The position numbers and the translations under genes are program-made. From an uncultured Clostridia bacterium (lineage in GTDB: Bacteria > Bacillota > Clostridia > UMGS1810): a stretch of DNA of 64,000 bases. The notes under the pieces are model-generated. The model did no database searches and was not told the DNA's origin. It saw nothing but the letters and a program-made list of their open reading frames with translations. The stretch lies in the NCBI GenBank assembly GCA_934454585.1, contig CAKSFP010000012.1, positions 1 through 64,000 of the forward strand. The letters run 5' to 3'. Each line of letters starts with the position of its first letter. Positions within the stretch are counted from its first letter, which is position 1. Shown in pieces: positions 1 through 9,525 of this stretch.

Positions 1-350
1 AGTGCTATGGCATTGCCCTTATATGTTATGTATACCTTGTCAAGCGCTTTGAATTTTTCGATGTCAATAACACCGATTGCAATGCCGTCAAGTTCCCATC
101 CAGCCATGTAGTAGCTTAGGTCATATGCCACAATCTGTTTGTTATATATATCTGCAGTTGTGTGCGTATGCGCTGAGGGCGACTTATCATTGATAGCTGC
201 CTGCACATCTTCGTTAAGTTTATCCCATGTGACAGAGCCGTCGGGATGGTCAAGCTCGGCGGCGGTGCGATGAGCATATAACTTGGCGTCAATAGATGCC
301 CCATTAATGTGTATAACCGGAAAATCCGCCGTAATTATTCTTAAATCCAT
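1..350 (-). CDS. phage tail-tip or fibre protein, C-terminus beyond the window
   Basis: An open frame starts with ATG at 350 and runs off the left edge with no stop in 116 codons. It follows the preceding tail gene by 2 bases. Around residues 57-65 it carries SPSAHTHTTAD, a His-rich stretch of the type seen in tail-fibre and tail-tip repeat proteins, preceded by a segment (SVTWDKLNEDVQ) also common in fibre shafts. Position at the end of the tail module supports a fibre or receptor-binding role. The family cannot be fixed from the visible part. Confidence 0.6.
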   Translation of the reverse strand, partial: MDLRIITADFPVIHINGASIDAKLYAHRTAAELDHPDGSVTWDKLNEDVQAAINDKSPSAHTHTTADIYNKQIVAYDLSYYMAGWELDGIAIGVIDIEKFKALDKVYITYKGNAIA

Positions 351-352
351 AC

Positions 353-682
353 CTACACCCCCCAGATTACATCAAGCAGTCCGCTGATGGTTGTTAATAC
401 TTCGCCGGCAGCGGATATGAATGTCAGACGATAATCATATGTATGCCCCGGGAGTAGCTGTGCCGCCTCGGCTGTCGTGAGCGACACTGTGAATGTGTCA
501 CCGTTTGCGGAATATATCCGGCTTATGAGCATTGTGCCGCGCTCGCCGTCCGGGGAAATCTGAAATCTCAGCGTTGTACCGCTCTGCACTCCGCTATCGT
601 CAGCTATAGCAAATTTGAATGTGTCGCCTGTGGTATAAGTTATTTTGAGACGATTATTTCCCACATTTTTAATTTGAATCAT
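353..682 (-). CDS. small tail-tip protein with predicted beta-sandwich fold
   Basis: This 109-residue protein starts at 682 after a GGAGGTT ribosome binding site. It is rich in alternating beta-strand residues and Thr/Gly, with no membrane segment. The pattern (TTGDTFKFAI near the N-terminus, then LTTAEAAQLLPGHTYDYRLTF) resembles the immunoglobulin-like N-terminal domain of phage baseplate upper proteins. Its place between two tail-tip genes suggests a baseplate or fibre-anchoring part. Assignment rests on position and strand pattern only. Confidence 0.5.
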   Translation of the reverse strand: MIQIKNVGNNRLKITYTTGDTFKFAIADDSGVQSGTTLRFQISPDGERGTMLISRIYSANGDTFTVSLTTAEAAQLLPGHTYDYRLTFISAAGEVLTTISGLLDVIWGV

Positions 683-691
683 GGTAACCTC

Positions 692-1486
692 CTAAAATAG
701 CCAGCAATTAACTTGTATGGTATCGCCGATTTTTTTCGGAGTTGCAAGTGTTAATTCCGAACCATTTATGCCAGCCGATAACCACCCATAATGTAGATAC
801 CTCAAACTTGTCGGAATGTTGTTCAAATACACCAACTTCCAATTGTACTCGTCATACAATGCAGCAAGCATCGTAAATCCGGCATATCCAACATCAATTG
901 TTACGGCAGCCATTTCACTGCCTTCGTATTCATAGCCATTTCCGCCGCCACCATCAGAAAGAACTGTATGGTCCAACACAAAACTGCCCTTTATGTGTTT
1001 TAAGATATTACGACTCAAAACACCAATTTTAGATTTTGCGACAGTTCTGTTATCTTCAACTTTGCCGTCAGTGCTTATTTTTGCAAGTAAAACGCCATCA
1101 TCAATCATTGTGGGCGTAGCAATTGCCTCTATACAGTTTGTCGAGAGATTTTTTGCAATGTATACATATGCCTCGCTCCCTTCGATATAGCCACTGACAT
1201 CCAAGCCGGATTCATCAATTATAATGCAACTGCCGTTTGGTAGCCAACAAGTGCCCTGCGACACAACAAGTTTTCCATCAGATGATTTAACAACTTTGCA
1301 TGAATTGTGATTGTAATCATCAACTCCCGGATACAGTATGTTTTTAACTGCCTCCTCATAATCTATGAGGGCTGTTTCTTTCTGCTTATACAGGCTTACT
1401 CCACCTGTGGTAAGTTGCGCAAATACAGTATTAATGTCATCGGCTTTATACTCATAATTATCCAAAAAATAAAATTTTGCGCCCAT
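692..1486 (-). CDS. phage tail-tip / receptor-binding-region protein
   Basis: The 264-residue product starts at 1486 after an AAAGGGTGA ribosome binding site. It has no signal peptide or membrane helix. The N-terminal half contains a long beta-rich stretch reminiscent of fibre-attachment domains, then a Gly-rich linker (DGGGGNGYEYEG near residue 180), and a C-terminal segment rich in aromatic residues that could be a receptor-binding head. It sits between the Gp37-like tail protein and the small tail-tip protein. I do not recognise a named family with certainty. Confidence 0.5.
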   Translation of the reverse strand: MGAKFYFLDNYEYKADDINTVFAQLTTGGVSLYKQKETALIDYEEAVKNILYPGVDDYNHNSCKVVKSSDGKLVVSQGTCWLPNGSCIIIDESGLDVSGYIEGSEAYVYIAKNLSTNCIEAIATPTMIDDGVLLAKISTDGKVEDNRTVAKSKIGVLSRNILKHIKGSFVLDHTVLSDGGGGNGYEYEGSEMAAVTIDVGYAGFTMLAALYDEYNWKLVYLNNIPTSLRYLHYGWLSAGINGSELTLATPKKIGDTIQVNCWLF

Positions 1487-1521
1487 GTAATCACCCTTTC
1501 AAATAGTGTTTTAACAGCGTT

Positions 1522-2490
1522 TTAATCCTGTTTTAATTCCGTGTCCGTAAGTTCCGGCTCCTCGCTGTAATGCCCTGATTCCCACCACATTTCAATCGCA
1601 TTCACAAGCTTTGTTGTGCAATTGCCGTTCTGCTGCAGTCTCAGTTTATCACCGAGTTTGTAGTCCTTGCCATATACTATGTTGCGCGTTTTTGTCGAAA
1701 CAGTCTTTTCAGCGGCATATCCGGCAAGTTCTTTTTTCGCCTCGTCTTCCGTGGTGGCGGACAGTACAGTGTCGGTCACATATATGCCTTCCTTTTCCTC
1801 GGATTTAATATATGTCCACACCGGGTCTGTCGCATTGCCGTTCTTGTCGGTCTGCTCTTTCTGATACCAACCGCCGAACGCTGTGCTTGTGCCTACATAA
1901 TCTTCTTCAATCTCATAGATATTAAGATTGCTCTCGCTCATCATGAGAGTGTTATCCTCGCTTGCAAGCAGTTCAAGAAAATACTTTTTTTGAACGAAAT
2001 CAGCATACACGCGGTATCCGATTTTGGCGTTTGCCGCAACATCGGCAAAAAACTCATTGCCGCGCATATATGTGTCTGAGGTGTATGTCAGCTTGTCAAA
2101 TCCGCCTTTAACCTCGGCAGTGTTCAGCCACGGTATTTTTGTGATTATCCGGTAAAGTTCAGTTTCCGGGTCTTTGTCAGTGATAGTTTGCGTCGGAATA
2201 ACCGCCTTGCGCAACAGAGAATTGAGATGTGCACCGTAGAGCGTTTTTTCGTCCTTTTTGAAGTTATAATCAGTAATTACTCCTTCAAATTTCCCGATGC
2301 GGAATATGACTCCCTCGGGATGCGCACGGATTATGTTACATAAATCATCACTCCAGAAATTAATCTGCGCCGAACCGTCACCGCGGAACTCTTGGCGAGT
2401 GTTCACCATGATGTATCCACTCTTTGAGCCGGACGGCGGCAGCGTATGCAATCGGTTTAGATCTAAATCATAAAAGAAAATATCCTCCAT
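1522..2490 (-). CDS. phage tail protein, siphovirus Gp37-like tail-tip hub
   Basis: I place the start at the ATG at 2490 (MEDIFFYDLD), which follows GGAGGTGTGAC, rather than at the in-frame codon 15 bases upstream. The product has 322 residues. The N-terminus describes an object with a short beta segment followed by WSDDLCNIIRAHPEGVIFRI, and the middle has IWEE-like hub features; such proteins occupy the position after Dit and form the tail-tip hub (ReqiPepy6 Gp37-like or prophage endopeptidase-tail group). It overlaps nothing and begins 2 bases from the end of the dit gene, so the two are probably translated together. Confidence 0.65.
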   Translation of the reverse strand: MEDIFFYDLDLNRLHTLPPSGSKSGYIMVNTRQEFRGDGSAQINFWSDDLCNIIRAHPEGVIFRIGKFEGVITDYNFKKDEKTLYGAHLNSLLRKAVIPTQTITDKDPETELYRIITKIPWLNTAEVKGGFDKLTYTSDTYMRGNEFFADVAANAKIGYRVYADFVQKKYFLELLASEDNTLMMSESNLNIYEIEEDYVGTSTAFGGWYQKEQTDKNGNATDPVWTYIKSEEKEGIYVTDTVLSATTEDEAKKELAGYAAEKTVSTKTRNIVYGKDYKLGDKLRLQQNGNCTTKLVNAIEMWWESGHYSEEPELTDTELKQD

Positions 2491-2491
2491 G

Positions 2492-3337
2492 TCACACCTC
2501 CGCACTGAAGTATTCGTTGTTATATGTAGCTGTTGCGTTAAGTTCTTGCCCGATAGATGTGTTTATGAACTCTAAATCGTTCAGACCGACTTGCAAAAAG
2601 AAATTCGCAAGCACGGTGTCATCGGATATCTTGTCGGTGATGTCGCCGTGCACAGAACTTTCTATGCGGCGGTGCTTGATGTCTGTCGTTACAATCTCTC
2701 CGTCGGCAAGCACATGATTCAGCTTTATAAATGCGCCCGTGCTGTGGTTTGTTATAGTCACCGTGCCTGTGGTGTCGGACGCGGTGTTGGTGTTGATTAT
2801 TTTCAACACGGGATAGATGTTTAAGTCACCTCCGACATCAATAGTCGCTCGGGATATTCGTTTTGAAAATGCACTCGGCAGCACTGTTTTTGTCGTGAGC
2901 AGTGGCTTAATCGAAAACAACTGTACAGTTGTATCATACCAGTCCGTAAAATACGGATAGTCCGCTTGCCACTGAATAGCGAACGAATATATCCCGGCAC
3001 CGACCTTCACAAACTCCGGCGGCTGAATTACCTTGCATTCAATCCGTCTGCGCTGCGTGTCGAATATGCAGTACAGCGAACCGTCTGCATGAAGAATCCT
3101 ATTCATCCTCCGCCGCACATGACCATCGGCATCGTTGCGAATATCAGCCGACAGCGTAATTGGACGGGGCAGGTCACGCCTACCGACCGTCACAACACCG
3201 TTGCCGTCTGCAAATTCAATGGTCTTGTAGTCCGCCGTCGGATTGCCCAGTCCCTCAACCTTGAGCGAGCGGATGTCTGCATCCGAACCGCCGAATGTTA
3301 TGCAGCCATATTCATTTTTGTAGCGGATATCAAACAT
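2492..3337 (-). CDS. distal tail protein (Dit / phage tail family)
   Basis: The start is the ATG at 3337 (MFDIRYKNEYG), preceded by AAAGGGTTAAAATC; the open frame extends further upstream but overlaps the tape-measure gene. The 281-residue protein has the Dit layout: an N-terminal domain ending around the motif RDLPRPITLSADI near residues 60-75, a belt-forming section, and a C-terminal galectin-like section. Dit makes the hexameric ring joining the tail tube to the tail tip. Gene order (tape measure, Dit, hub) is the classic siphovirus one. Confidence 0.75.
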   Translation of the reverse strand: MFDIRYKNEYGCITFGGSDADIRSLKVEGLGNPTADYKTIEFADGNGVVTVGRRDLPRPITLSADIRNDADGHVRRRMNRILHADGSLYCIFDTQRRRIECKVIQPPEFVKVGAGIYSFAIQWQADYPYFTDWYDTTVQLFSIKPLLTTKTVLPSAFSKRISRATIDVGGDLNIYPVLKIINTNTASDTTGTVTITNHSTGAFIKLNHVLADGEIVTTDIKHRRIESSVHGDITDKISDDTVLANFFLQVGLNDLEFINTSIGQELNATATYNNEYFSAEV

Positions 3338-3341
3338 GATT

Positions 3342-6300
3342 TTAACCCTTTCTTGTAGCCTTTGTGGTGCTCCGCGCCGTGTGCGCCCAGTATGTCTTGA
3401 GGTTCTTTGCCTGCTGAATGTTCTCGCGCACGGAACTGCCCGAACTTCCGTGAATGACGATTGACGAATTGTCCGAGTAATCATAACTAACGGTTTTGTT
3501 TCCACCGCTCCGCCTGTCTCGGCTGCTCTCGTTAAGTTCAATCTTGAGCGATGCGTTAAAGGCATCTATCTTCGCCCTTATCTTGGAGAGTTGTGTGTCA
3601 AGCTCCTCAACAAACGCACTGCCGAATTTCTCGGCGCTCACCGTGCCGGAGGTGAAGAATCCCTCGGGAATCTCATAGCCTGCCTCACTGAGTTTGTCCG
3701 TCATATACTTGTAGCTGTCGTCAACAGCCTTAGTCATCTCGCTGTCATATATCTGCGCCGAGGCTTTCTGAGCGAATTTGAATTTCTCGCCGTAAACGGA
3801 TATGTAGTCCGCATAATCTTCATCATTTGCCGCATTGAGCAACTTCATGAACTCCTTTGACTCGGTGGTGTTCATGGAATCAATCTCATCAAGCAATGAC
3901 TTTTGGATGTCCTCGCTGAGACCGGATGAACCCAAACGACCGCGGAACGATGCAAGCACATCATTATATTCGCGCATGGCGTCGATGTCTGCGTGCAAAT
4001 CCTTGAGACTGTAGAACTCAATCTTTTCATCACCGAACTCAATTGTATTCTTCGTCAACAGTCCGCTGCCGAAATTCATGAGTTTTTTGTTGTAGCTTTC
4101 TTGTTTCTTTGCTACCTCATCAAGCCTTTTGGACGCATAATCGGCAATATCGTCATAGATTTTGCTGATATTTTTCTTTTCTTCCTCAAGCTTTTTCTTC
4201 TCGTTCTCAACGAGTTTTTTCTGGTAGTCGTAAATCTTCTTGGTATACTCAACCCAGTCTTTTGTGCCGGCGGCAAAATATCTGTCGCGGATTTCTTCAA
4301 GTTTTGTGTAATATTCATCCTCCGTGATTACATCAAAGTCCTTGAGATATCCGAGCTTTTCGCTCATAGCCTTGGCGGCTTTGACGGTTGAGTCGGAGTT
4401 TTCCTCAATACCTTTGGCGATACCCAAATCAAAGTATTTACCGATTTCCACACCGACACGGGACGGAGAGTGCATATCAAGTGCATTTCTCACCGCCGCA
4501 TTTGCTGACTGTGCCAAAGCTGCCGCAGCACTTGTTACGGCTGGCTGATTATTCTTCATGCCGTTTGCAAAACCTACGGCAAAGTAACCGCCGAGAGCCT
4601 CAGTCTCTGTAGATGCTCCGCCTGTTGACCCTTGAGCCGCTCCGAGACTGTTCACTGCTCCTGTGCCGAGGTCTGTTGCCGCTTGGAATGCTCCGGCAGC
4701 GTTTGAGGTCATACCCTCGGTATAGCTAAATGTGAAGTCTATACCGTGAGTTTTGGTTTGCTCAGCTGCAGCAATCAATGCATCGCCGGTTCTTGATGAT
4801 ATATTGCTTATTGCATAATATATGTTTGATGACAACTGTTCCAAATCAACATTGGTGCTGTTCATGCCGGCAATAAACTCATTGCTTATCTCTCCGCCGG
4901 CTGCGGCGAATTTGTCGCGCGCCCGTATAACTCCGCTTATGCAATCCTCCACAAGGCTTTTTGCGGCATCCGAGCCGTTTTCGTTATACTTGTCAAGTGC
5001 ACTTTGCAGTATTATGAGTGAACTCTCGTATGCATCACCCAGTCTTTCAAGATTGGATGCCGTGCTGTTGGCATAGTTTTTTGACGCCTCTGCGGCATTT
5101 GCGTAAGCCGAATTGTAGTCCTCAAGGTACTGTATTGCCTCCGCCGTCATTCCTTGAGATGCAAGACGGCTCGCCTCCATATATGCAATCTGGTCGCTCT
5201 GATACTTGTCAAGTAATGCCCGAGCCTCCTCAAGATTCTTTCGGGTAGCCTCTGTATTGCATTCTTGATTTGTGCGATATGCCTCAGCATATTGAGCCTC
5301 AGCCTCAGCTTTATTTTTTATCGCATTTGCATAGTTGTCCTCAGCTTGACCCATGAGAATTTCAAGCTTTTTAGCCTCAATCAAATCATATATGGATTGC
5401 TTAAGGTTTGCATAGTTTTGAATGACACCGTTTGTCATGGTGTATTCTGTGCCGAGCGCCTTGTTCAACTCTCCGAGTATAAAGGCAGCTCTTGCACGGT
5501 TGCTTTCGTCAACATAACCGCTTGCGTCTGCAAGATTGGATAGCTGATTATACAAATTTTCCGCATTCGTTATTTCAGCCATACTTGCGTCCGTGGCGCT
5601 CTGTTTTGATTGACGGTATTCGTTATATGATTGCGTTGCCGATTCTATGGCGGCGGCACTTTCCTCAATTGCTTTTTTCTTTTCCTTTTCTGCCTCGGTC
5701 TCTTTGTTCGCCCACATAACAAGACCTGTAATAGCCGCGCCGAGAGCAACCGCCCCGGCGATGGCAAGACCGATAGGATTGGCGTTCATTGCAACATTCC
5801 AGATTGCTTGCGCCGCCGCGGCAAGTTTAATCTTGCCGGTGAGCACACCGATAACGGTCTGTTGCAGCGTCAGCTGACCTGTATACGCAGTGTTTGATAT
5901 AGCTGCCGCCGCAAGCGCAACTTTGTGAGCGGCAAGAGCCGCATTGTTCGCCTGCACAAGCTTTGTCACCGTGCCGACAACCGCGAATGTCTTGTATGCC
6001 GCCACCGCCGCAACGGTCGTTGTGGTTATAAGCCGCATATGATTGCCCACGAACCCGAGCGTGTTAATCAACGGCGGCAGTGCCGCACTTGCGAGATTAA
6101 CCACCGTGTTCGCCAGTCCGGCGAACAGCTTGCCGACATTCTCAATAGCCGGCTTTAACTCTCCGCCCTTTATAGACCGTGTGAGGGCGGATATCTCCGC
6201 CGCTCCGCTCTTGACACTCTCTTTCAGTGTGCCGCTTATGCTGTCATAAACGGCAATGCCGAGACCCTCGGCGGCTGACGCCGCAAGAGTGAGTTGTCCG

Positions 6301-7262
6301 GCAAGGTTGTCGTTCATGGTCTCCGCCATCTGTTCCGCTGCACCGTCACAGTCAGACAGATATCCGCTCAGTTCATCCCAACGACTGCCGCAGTCATCAA
6401 GCAGTGCGGATGCCGCCGCTATGGTGCGCGTATCAAAGATATTGCCCATGGCGGTCATCTTGTCTGCCTCGGTGAGGTTGCTGAGTGCCGCGTCAAGGTT
6501 TTTCAACACCGTTTGCATAGGGATGAGATTTCCCTGCGCGTCCGCCGTGTTGATGCCGAGCGCTTTCAACTCGTCCGCCGCGGTCTTGGTCGGCGTGTAA
6601 AGGTTTTTCAGCGTATTTCTCAGCGCCGTGCCGCCCTCACTGCCCTTAATGCCCTTGTCGGCAAGTATGCCGAGAGCCGTGTTCATTTCCTCCACGCTCA
6701 TGTTGGCAAGCTTGGCTTGTCCGCCGGCTACAAGAACCGCCTCACCAAGTTGCTGAACACTCGTGTTAGATTTCGACGCCGCCATGGCGAGTTGGTCGGA
6801 GAAATTCGCCATGCTGTCGATTCCCAGACCCATGACCGCCATGCTGTCGGTCAAAAGGTCGGACGCATATGCAAGGTCCATTCCGCCTGCCGCGGCAAGG
6901 TTGAGCACCTGCGGCAGTGCCGCACAGCTTTCCTCTGCCGTGTATCCGGCAAGTGACAGATATTCGAGGGCGTTGGCAGCCTGTGTCGCGGTGAATTTTG
7001 TCGCTTCGCCCATCTCCTGCGCCTTGGCCTTGAGCATATCATATTGCTCGCCGGTAGCCATGGAAATGGCGGATACAGACGACATAGCCTCCTCAAAGTC
7101 CATGCCTGCCTTTGTTGCGGCGGCTATTCCGCCGGCAGCGGCAGCACCTACGGCGGCAAAGCCTTTAATCGCCGTGCCTTTAAGTTTTTCGACACCGCTT
7201 TCAAACTCTTTTGTGTCTATTTTGGTGTCGAATTTAATAGAGCCATCGTATTTTGCCAACAT
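3342..7262 (-). CDS. phage tail tape measure protein (TP901 family type)
   Basis: This is the largest phage gene, about 1306 residues. ATG at 7262 has better spacing to AAAGGATGTGAGG than the GTG at 7268. Residues about 45-330 carry the TP901-type core (GMDFEEAMSSVSAISMATG followed by TKFTATQAANALEYLSLAGY). Ala-rich hydrophobic segments around 390-530 fit the membrane-interacting part of tape measures. Long coiled coil follows around residues 960-1080. The protein sets tail length and is ejected with the DNA. It lies directly between the Gp15/Com-like genes and dit, as expected. Confidence 0.9.
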   Translation of the reverse strand: MLAKYDGSIKFDTKIDTKEFESGVEKLKGTAIKGFAAVGAAAAGGIAAATKAGMDFEEAMSSVSAISMATGEQYDMLKAKAQEMGEATKFTATQAANALEYLSLAGYTAEESCAALPQVLNLAAAGGMDLAYASDLLTDSMAVMGLGIDSMANFSDQLAMAASKSNTSVQQLGEAVLVAGGQAKLANMSVEEMNTALGILADKGIKGSEGGTALRNTLKNLYTPTKTAADELKALGINTADAQGNLIPMQTVLKNLDAALSNLTEADKMTAMGNIFDTRTIAAASALLDDCGSRWDELSGYLSDCDGAAEQMAETMNDNLAGQLTLAASAAEGLGIAVYDSISGTLKESVKSGAAEISALTRSIKGGELKPAIENVGKLFAGLANTVVNLASAALPPLINTLGFVGNHMRLITTTTVAAVAAYKTFAVVGTVTKLVQANNAALAAHKVALAAAAISNTAYTGQLTLQQTVIGVLTGKIKLAAAAQAIWNVAMNANPIGLAIAGAVALGAAITGLVMWANKETEAEKEKKKAIEESAAAIESATQSYNEYRQSKQSATDASMAEITNAENLYNQLSNLADASGYVDESNRARAAFILGELNKALGTEYTMTNGVIQNYANLKQSIYDLIEAKKLEILMGQAEDNYANAIKNKAEAEAQYAEAYRTNQECNTEATRKNLEEARALLDKYQSDQIAYMEASRLASQGMTAEAIQYLEDYNSAYANAAEASKNYANSTASNLERLGDAYESSLIILQSALDKYNENGSDAAKSLVEDCISGVIRARDKFAAAGGEISNEFIAGMNSTNVDLEQLSSNIYYAISNISSRTGDALIAAAEQTKTHGIDFTFSYTEGMTSNAAGAFQAATDLGTGAVNSLGAAQGSTGGASTETEALGGYFAVGFANGMKNNQPAVTSAAAALAQSANAAVRNALDMHSPSRVGVEIGKYFDLGIAKGIEENSDSTVKAAKAMSEKLGYLKDFDVITEDEYYTKLEEIRDRYFAAGTKDWVEYTKKIYDYQKKLVENEKKKLEEEKKNISKIYDDIADYASKRLDEVAKKQESYNKKLMNFGSGLLTKNTIEFGDEKIEFYSLKDLHADIDAMREYNDVLASFRGRLGSSGLSEDIQKSLLDEIDSMNTTESKEFMKLLNAANDEDYADYISVYGEKFKFAQKASAQIYDSEMTKAVDDSYKYMTDKLSEAGYEIPEGFFTSGTVSAEKFGSAFVEELDTQLSKIRAKIDAFNASLKIELNESSRDRRSGGNKTVSYDYSDNSSIVIHGSSGSSVRENIQQAKNLKTYWAHTARSTTKATRKG

Positions 7263-7308
7263 CCTCACATCCTTTTATCTATGTTAATTCCGTCGGCACA
7301 TCATGGCT

Positions 7309-7446
7309 CTACTCGGTTATTTTGATTTCAAATTCTTTTTTGCAGTGCCGCCCTTTGCACCGCACATAAATCCCTTTGCACCGTGCAAAAGGTTTGTAGC
7401 GTATCGGCATTCTGTAGCCGCAGTAGGGGCACTCAACCTGCTTCAT
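7309..7446 (-). CDS. small zinc-finger protein, Com-like
   Basis: The 45-residue product starting at ATG 7446 (MKQVECPYCG) holds two Cys pairs, CPYC and, about 27 residues on, CKGRHC, consistent with a zinc ribbon. Mu Com, a zinc-binding translational activator, is a small protein of similar design, but position here (between Gp15 and tape measure) and sequence do not prove that role. The frame is open upstream to 7590 but that part overlaps the gp15 gene and has no convincing start. Confidence 0.5.
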   Translation of the reverse strand: MKQVECPYCGYRMPIRYKPFARCKGIYVRCKGRHCKKEFEIKITE

Positions 7447-7471
7447 TGTTTTTTCAATCTTTCTCACTCCC

Positions 7472-8086
7472 TTACCAGAGCAGATTGCCCAGTTCGTTTT
7501 CTTTCTCCTGCTCCGTCCGCATATCCGGCAGAGCATAGATTTTCTTAAGCTTTGCATAATGCTTTTTGAGGTCTTTGTCCTTGATGTCACTCAGCCTCAT
7601 TGCCCTTATGCTCATTATCTCGCATATCTTTTCTTCCTTGGCGAGACTGTCAAACAACGCCCTAAACGCCCACCAGTGCAATTTATCTGTGAGCAGATTG
7701 ATGTTGTATTGACTCATAAATGCGGCAAAGATATATTTACCGTCAATGTCCCAGTCGTAAATCCGCTTTTCTTTCTTCGGTTCTTCTTCGTCTGCCTCCG
7801 CATCGGCGGCGTCATCATCGTTTTTTTCTTCCTTGCCATCTCCGGCACGGTAGAAATCAAACAATCCCTTGAGCGTGTCCTGCCATGTCGGAGGCAGTGT
7901 TAAAATGCCGTTTGAATCGCTCTTAAAACACATTTTAACGGCGTTTATAAACACATTCTCCGCATCTTTCGTATCATCTCTGAATAGCTTTTCAAATCCT
8001 ATCCATACGCGGAAATCTGTGTTTATCGGATATTCCTTGCCGCAGATGTTCACACTCTCCGGCAATTTTGTTGTAAGGTCAATCAT
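7472..8086 (-). CDS. phage Gp15 family tail assembly protein
   Basis: The 204-residue protein matches the bacteriophage Gp15 family in its N-terminus (MIDLTTKLPESVNICGKEYPINTDFR split by the usual 'LP..V...G..Y.I..DFR' pattern), in an acidic Lys/Asp/Glu linker near residues 85-105, and in the following IYDWDIDGKYIFAAFMSQYNI segment. In such phages Gp15 takes the place of the second tail assembly chaperone just before the tape measure. Its ATG overlaps the stop of the preceding gene by 4 bases, suggesting translational coupling. Confidence 0.8.
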   Translation of the reverse strand: MIDLTTKLPESVNICGKEYPINTDFRVWIGFEKLFRDDTKDAENVFINAVKMCFKSDSNGILTLPPTWQDTLKGLFDFYRAGDGKEEKNDDDAADAEADEEEPKKEKRIYDWDIDGKYIFAAFMSQYNINLLTDKLHWWAFRALFDSLAKEEKICEIMSIRAMRLSDIKDKDLKKHYAKLKKIYALPDMRTEQEKENELGNLLW

Positions 8087-8463
8087 TTTTTAACCTTCCG
8101 CAACTGCGCACGGTTGAGCTTGTACGATTCTTGCTCGCTTCTCTTTTTTTCCTCATACTCATTGAGCGCGGTCATGATGTAAACGGCAATGTCTACGCAG
8201 TCATGCAGATCCGCGGCTCTGCCGTTGAATATCTCACTTGCCGCACCCTCGCCGAATGCCGAGTCAAGTCTTGAGCAAAATCCGCCTATCTGCTCCTCCA
8301 ACTCCGCACGCTCCGCCTTGCCGGCAAGAACCTTTTCGGAGAATTTAACAAGCTCGTTATGCGCATTTATTATGTCGATTTTAATCATCTCCGCATCGCC
8401 GCCGAGTTTGACTCCGGCAATGTCGACTTCAAATCCTGTCGTCGAAAATTCAAATCTTCTCAT
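8083..8463 (-). CDS. tail assembly chaperone-type protein
   Basis: The start is ATG 8463 (MRRFEFSTTGFEVDI), preceded by AAAGGAGTTGTTACC; an upstream in-frame ATG at 8505 lacks a site. The 126-residue, mostly helical protein sits between the major tail protein and Gp15, the normal place for the G-type tail chaperone that binds the tape measure. The ends are basic and Lys-rich. No frameshift site is obvious; the overlap with gp15 is a plain ATGA. Confidence 0.55.
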   Translation of the reverse strand: MRRFEFSTTGFEVDIAGVKLGGDAEMIKIDIINAHNELVKFSEKVLAGKAERAELEEQIGGFCSRLDSAFGEGAASEIFNGRAADLHDCVDIAVYIMTALNEYEEKKRSEQESYKLNRAQLRKVKK

Positions 8464-8521
8464 GGTAACAACTCCTTTTGATTTTTTCGGGGCGATGAAT
8501 ACCACCGCCCCTTTGCTTTCA

Positions 8522-9016
8522 TTATTCCGCCTCTGTGAATGTGCAGGTCATCCATCCGTCCGTAGATGTCGCAGTGCCCTCTATAGGCGAACTCTTGCTT
8601 TTGAACTCCGCACTGTAGCCGTAGTGGTCGGTGTCCGAACCCTCGTCACCGGGCACAACGGAGAATTTTCTCTTGCGTGCCGCAAAGTGTCCTGCTTTGC
8701 TTGCCACGGCTTTTGTAAGGTCAACTATGACTATATCACGCAAAGCTGCGTCACCGGTCATCTCCTTGTCGAATATCTCTGCCATGTCGTCATGCACAGG
8801 GTTGTCCGTGTGCTGGTCAAGCGCCACGCTCACCGTCGGCGCATAACCGATTACATCCGACTCCTCAAAATCCTCGTCCACATACTGCCTTGAGTATTCC
8901 ACAGGGTTCTTGCTCTGCGAAATCTCGGTGAACTGTTTCATTCTGTGAAAAGTTGTCTGATTTTCTTTGGTGACGCCGTAAAATGCGACTTTGTCACTTC
9001 TCTTTACCATTCCCAT
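8522..9016 (-). CDS. major tail (tube) protein
   Basis: The 164-residue product starts at 9016 after GGAGGAAAACGAC. Its N-terminus (KVAFYGV, then FHRMKQFTEISQSKNPVEYSRQY VDE in two parts) is typical of the tail tube proteins of Firmicutes siphoviruses. It lies after the capsid/connector genes and before the assembly chaperone, as in other siphovirus tail modules. The strong ribosome binding site and free-standing position fit a highly expressed structural gene. Confidence 0.75.
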   Translation of the reverse strand: MGMVKRSDKVAFYGVTKENQTTFHRMKQFTEISQSKNPVEYSRQYVDEDFEESDVIGYAPTVSVALDQHTDNPVHDDMAEIFDKEMTGDAALRDIVIVDLTKAVASKAGHFAARKRKFSVVPGDEGSDTDHYGYSAEFKSKSSPIEGTATSTDGWMTCTFTEAE

Positions 9017-9108
9017 GTCGTTTTCCTCCTTGTTTTTTCGGCATAACCGTGTGTGTTTTCATTCCGACCGAGCGAATCGGAATTAAAACACATACGGGTT
9101 CCGCCTTG

Positions 9109-9525
9109 TTATTCTTTTTCATACAGCAATCTTAACTGTATCTGATACCTCGCAGTTTTAAGGTCCGTCTTAAACTGATATCCGCTCGAGAGCACTTCCC
9201 AGCCGACAGGCTCAAGACCGTCCTCAAGCGTCGGGAATATGCGTTGTTCGTCACATTCCTCTATCCAGTCGTAGTACTTTTCATAAAACTCCGCGGTTTT
9301 AAGCTGTTCCCTGGTGTCCGCGTCAAAGTATTCCCTCGTAGCGAACACGAACACAAACTGCCTCAGACTGCCGCCGTCGGGATACTTGCGCACTATGCGC
9401 CCCGTCGGCGATGCCTCAATGCAGCATGATGTCGGTTTTTCGCCCAGGCAGTCAAGCTTGAGTTTTTTGCCGACAAGCAGGGGACAGTTGTTTTCAAAGA
9501 ATTTTTTGATTGATTCTTCTATCAT
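9109..9525 (-). CDS. minor capsid / tail terminator protein
   Basis: A 138-residue protein starting at 9525, overlapping the stop of the preceding gene by 4 bases. Its layout (N-terminal helix, ASPTGRIVRKYPDGGSLRQF, then FATREYFD) fits the family of minor capsid proteins that close the tail end and meet the head, the third of three small connector genes after the capsid. Function is inferred from order and general family pattern. Confidence 0.6.
   Translation of the reverse strand: MIEESIKKFFENNCPLLVGKKLKLDCLGEKPTSCCIEASPTGRIVRKYPDGGSLRQFVFVFATREYFDADTREQLKTAEFYEKYYDWIEECDEQRIFPTLEDGLEPVGWEVLSSGYQFKTDLKTARYQIQLRLLYEKE

Noticed and set aside
6294..6956. 220-codon plus-strand frame within the tape measure gene
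   Set aside because: Antisense to the tape measure protein, rich in His/Arg/Val, no known motif; a mirror of Ala-rich coding sequence.
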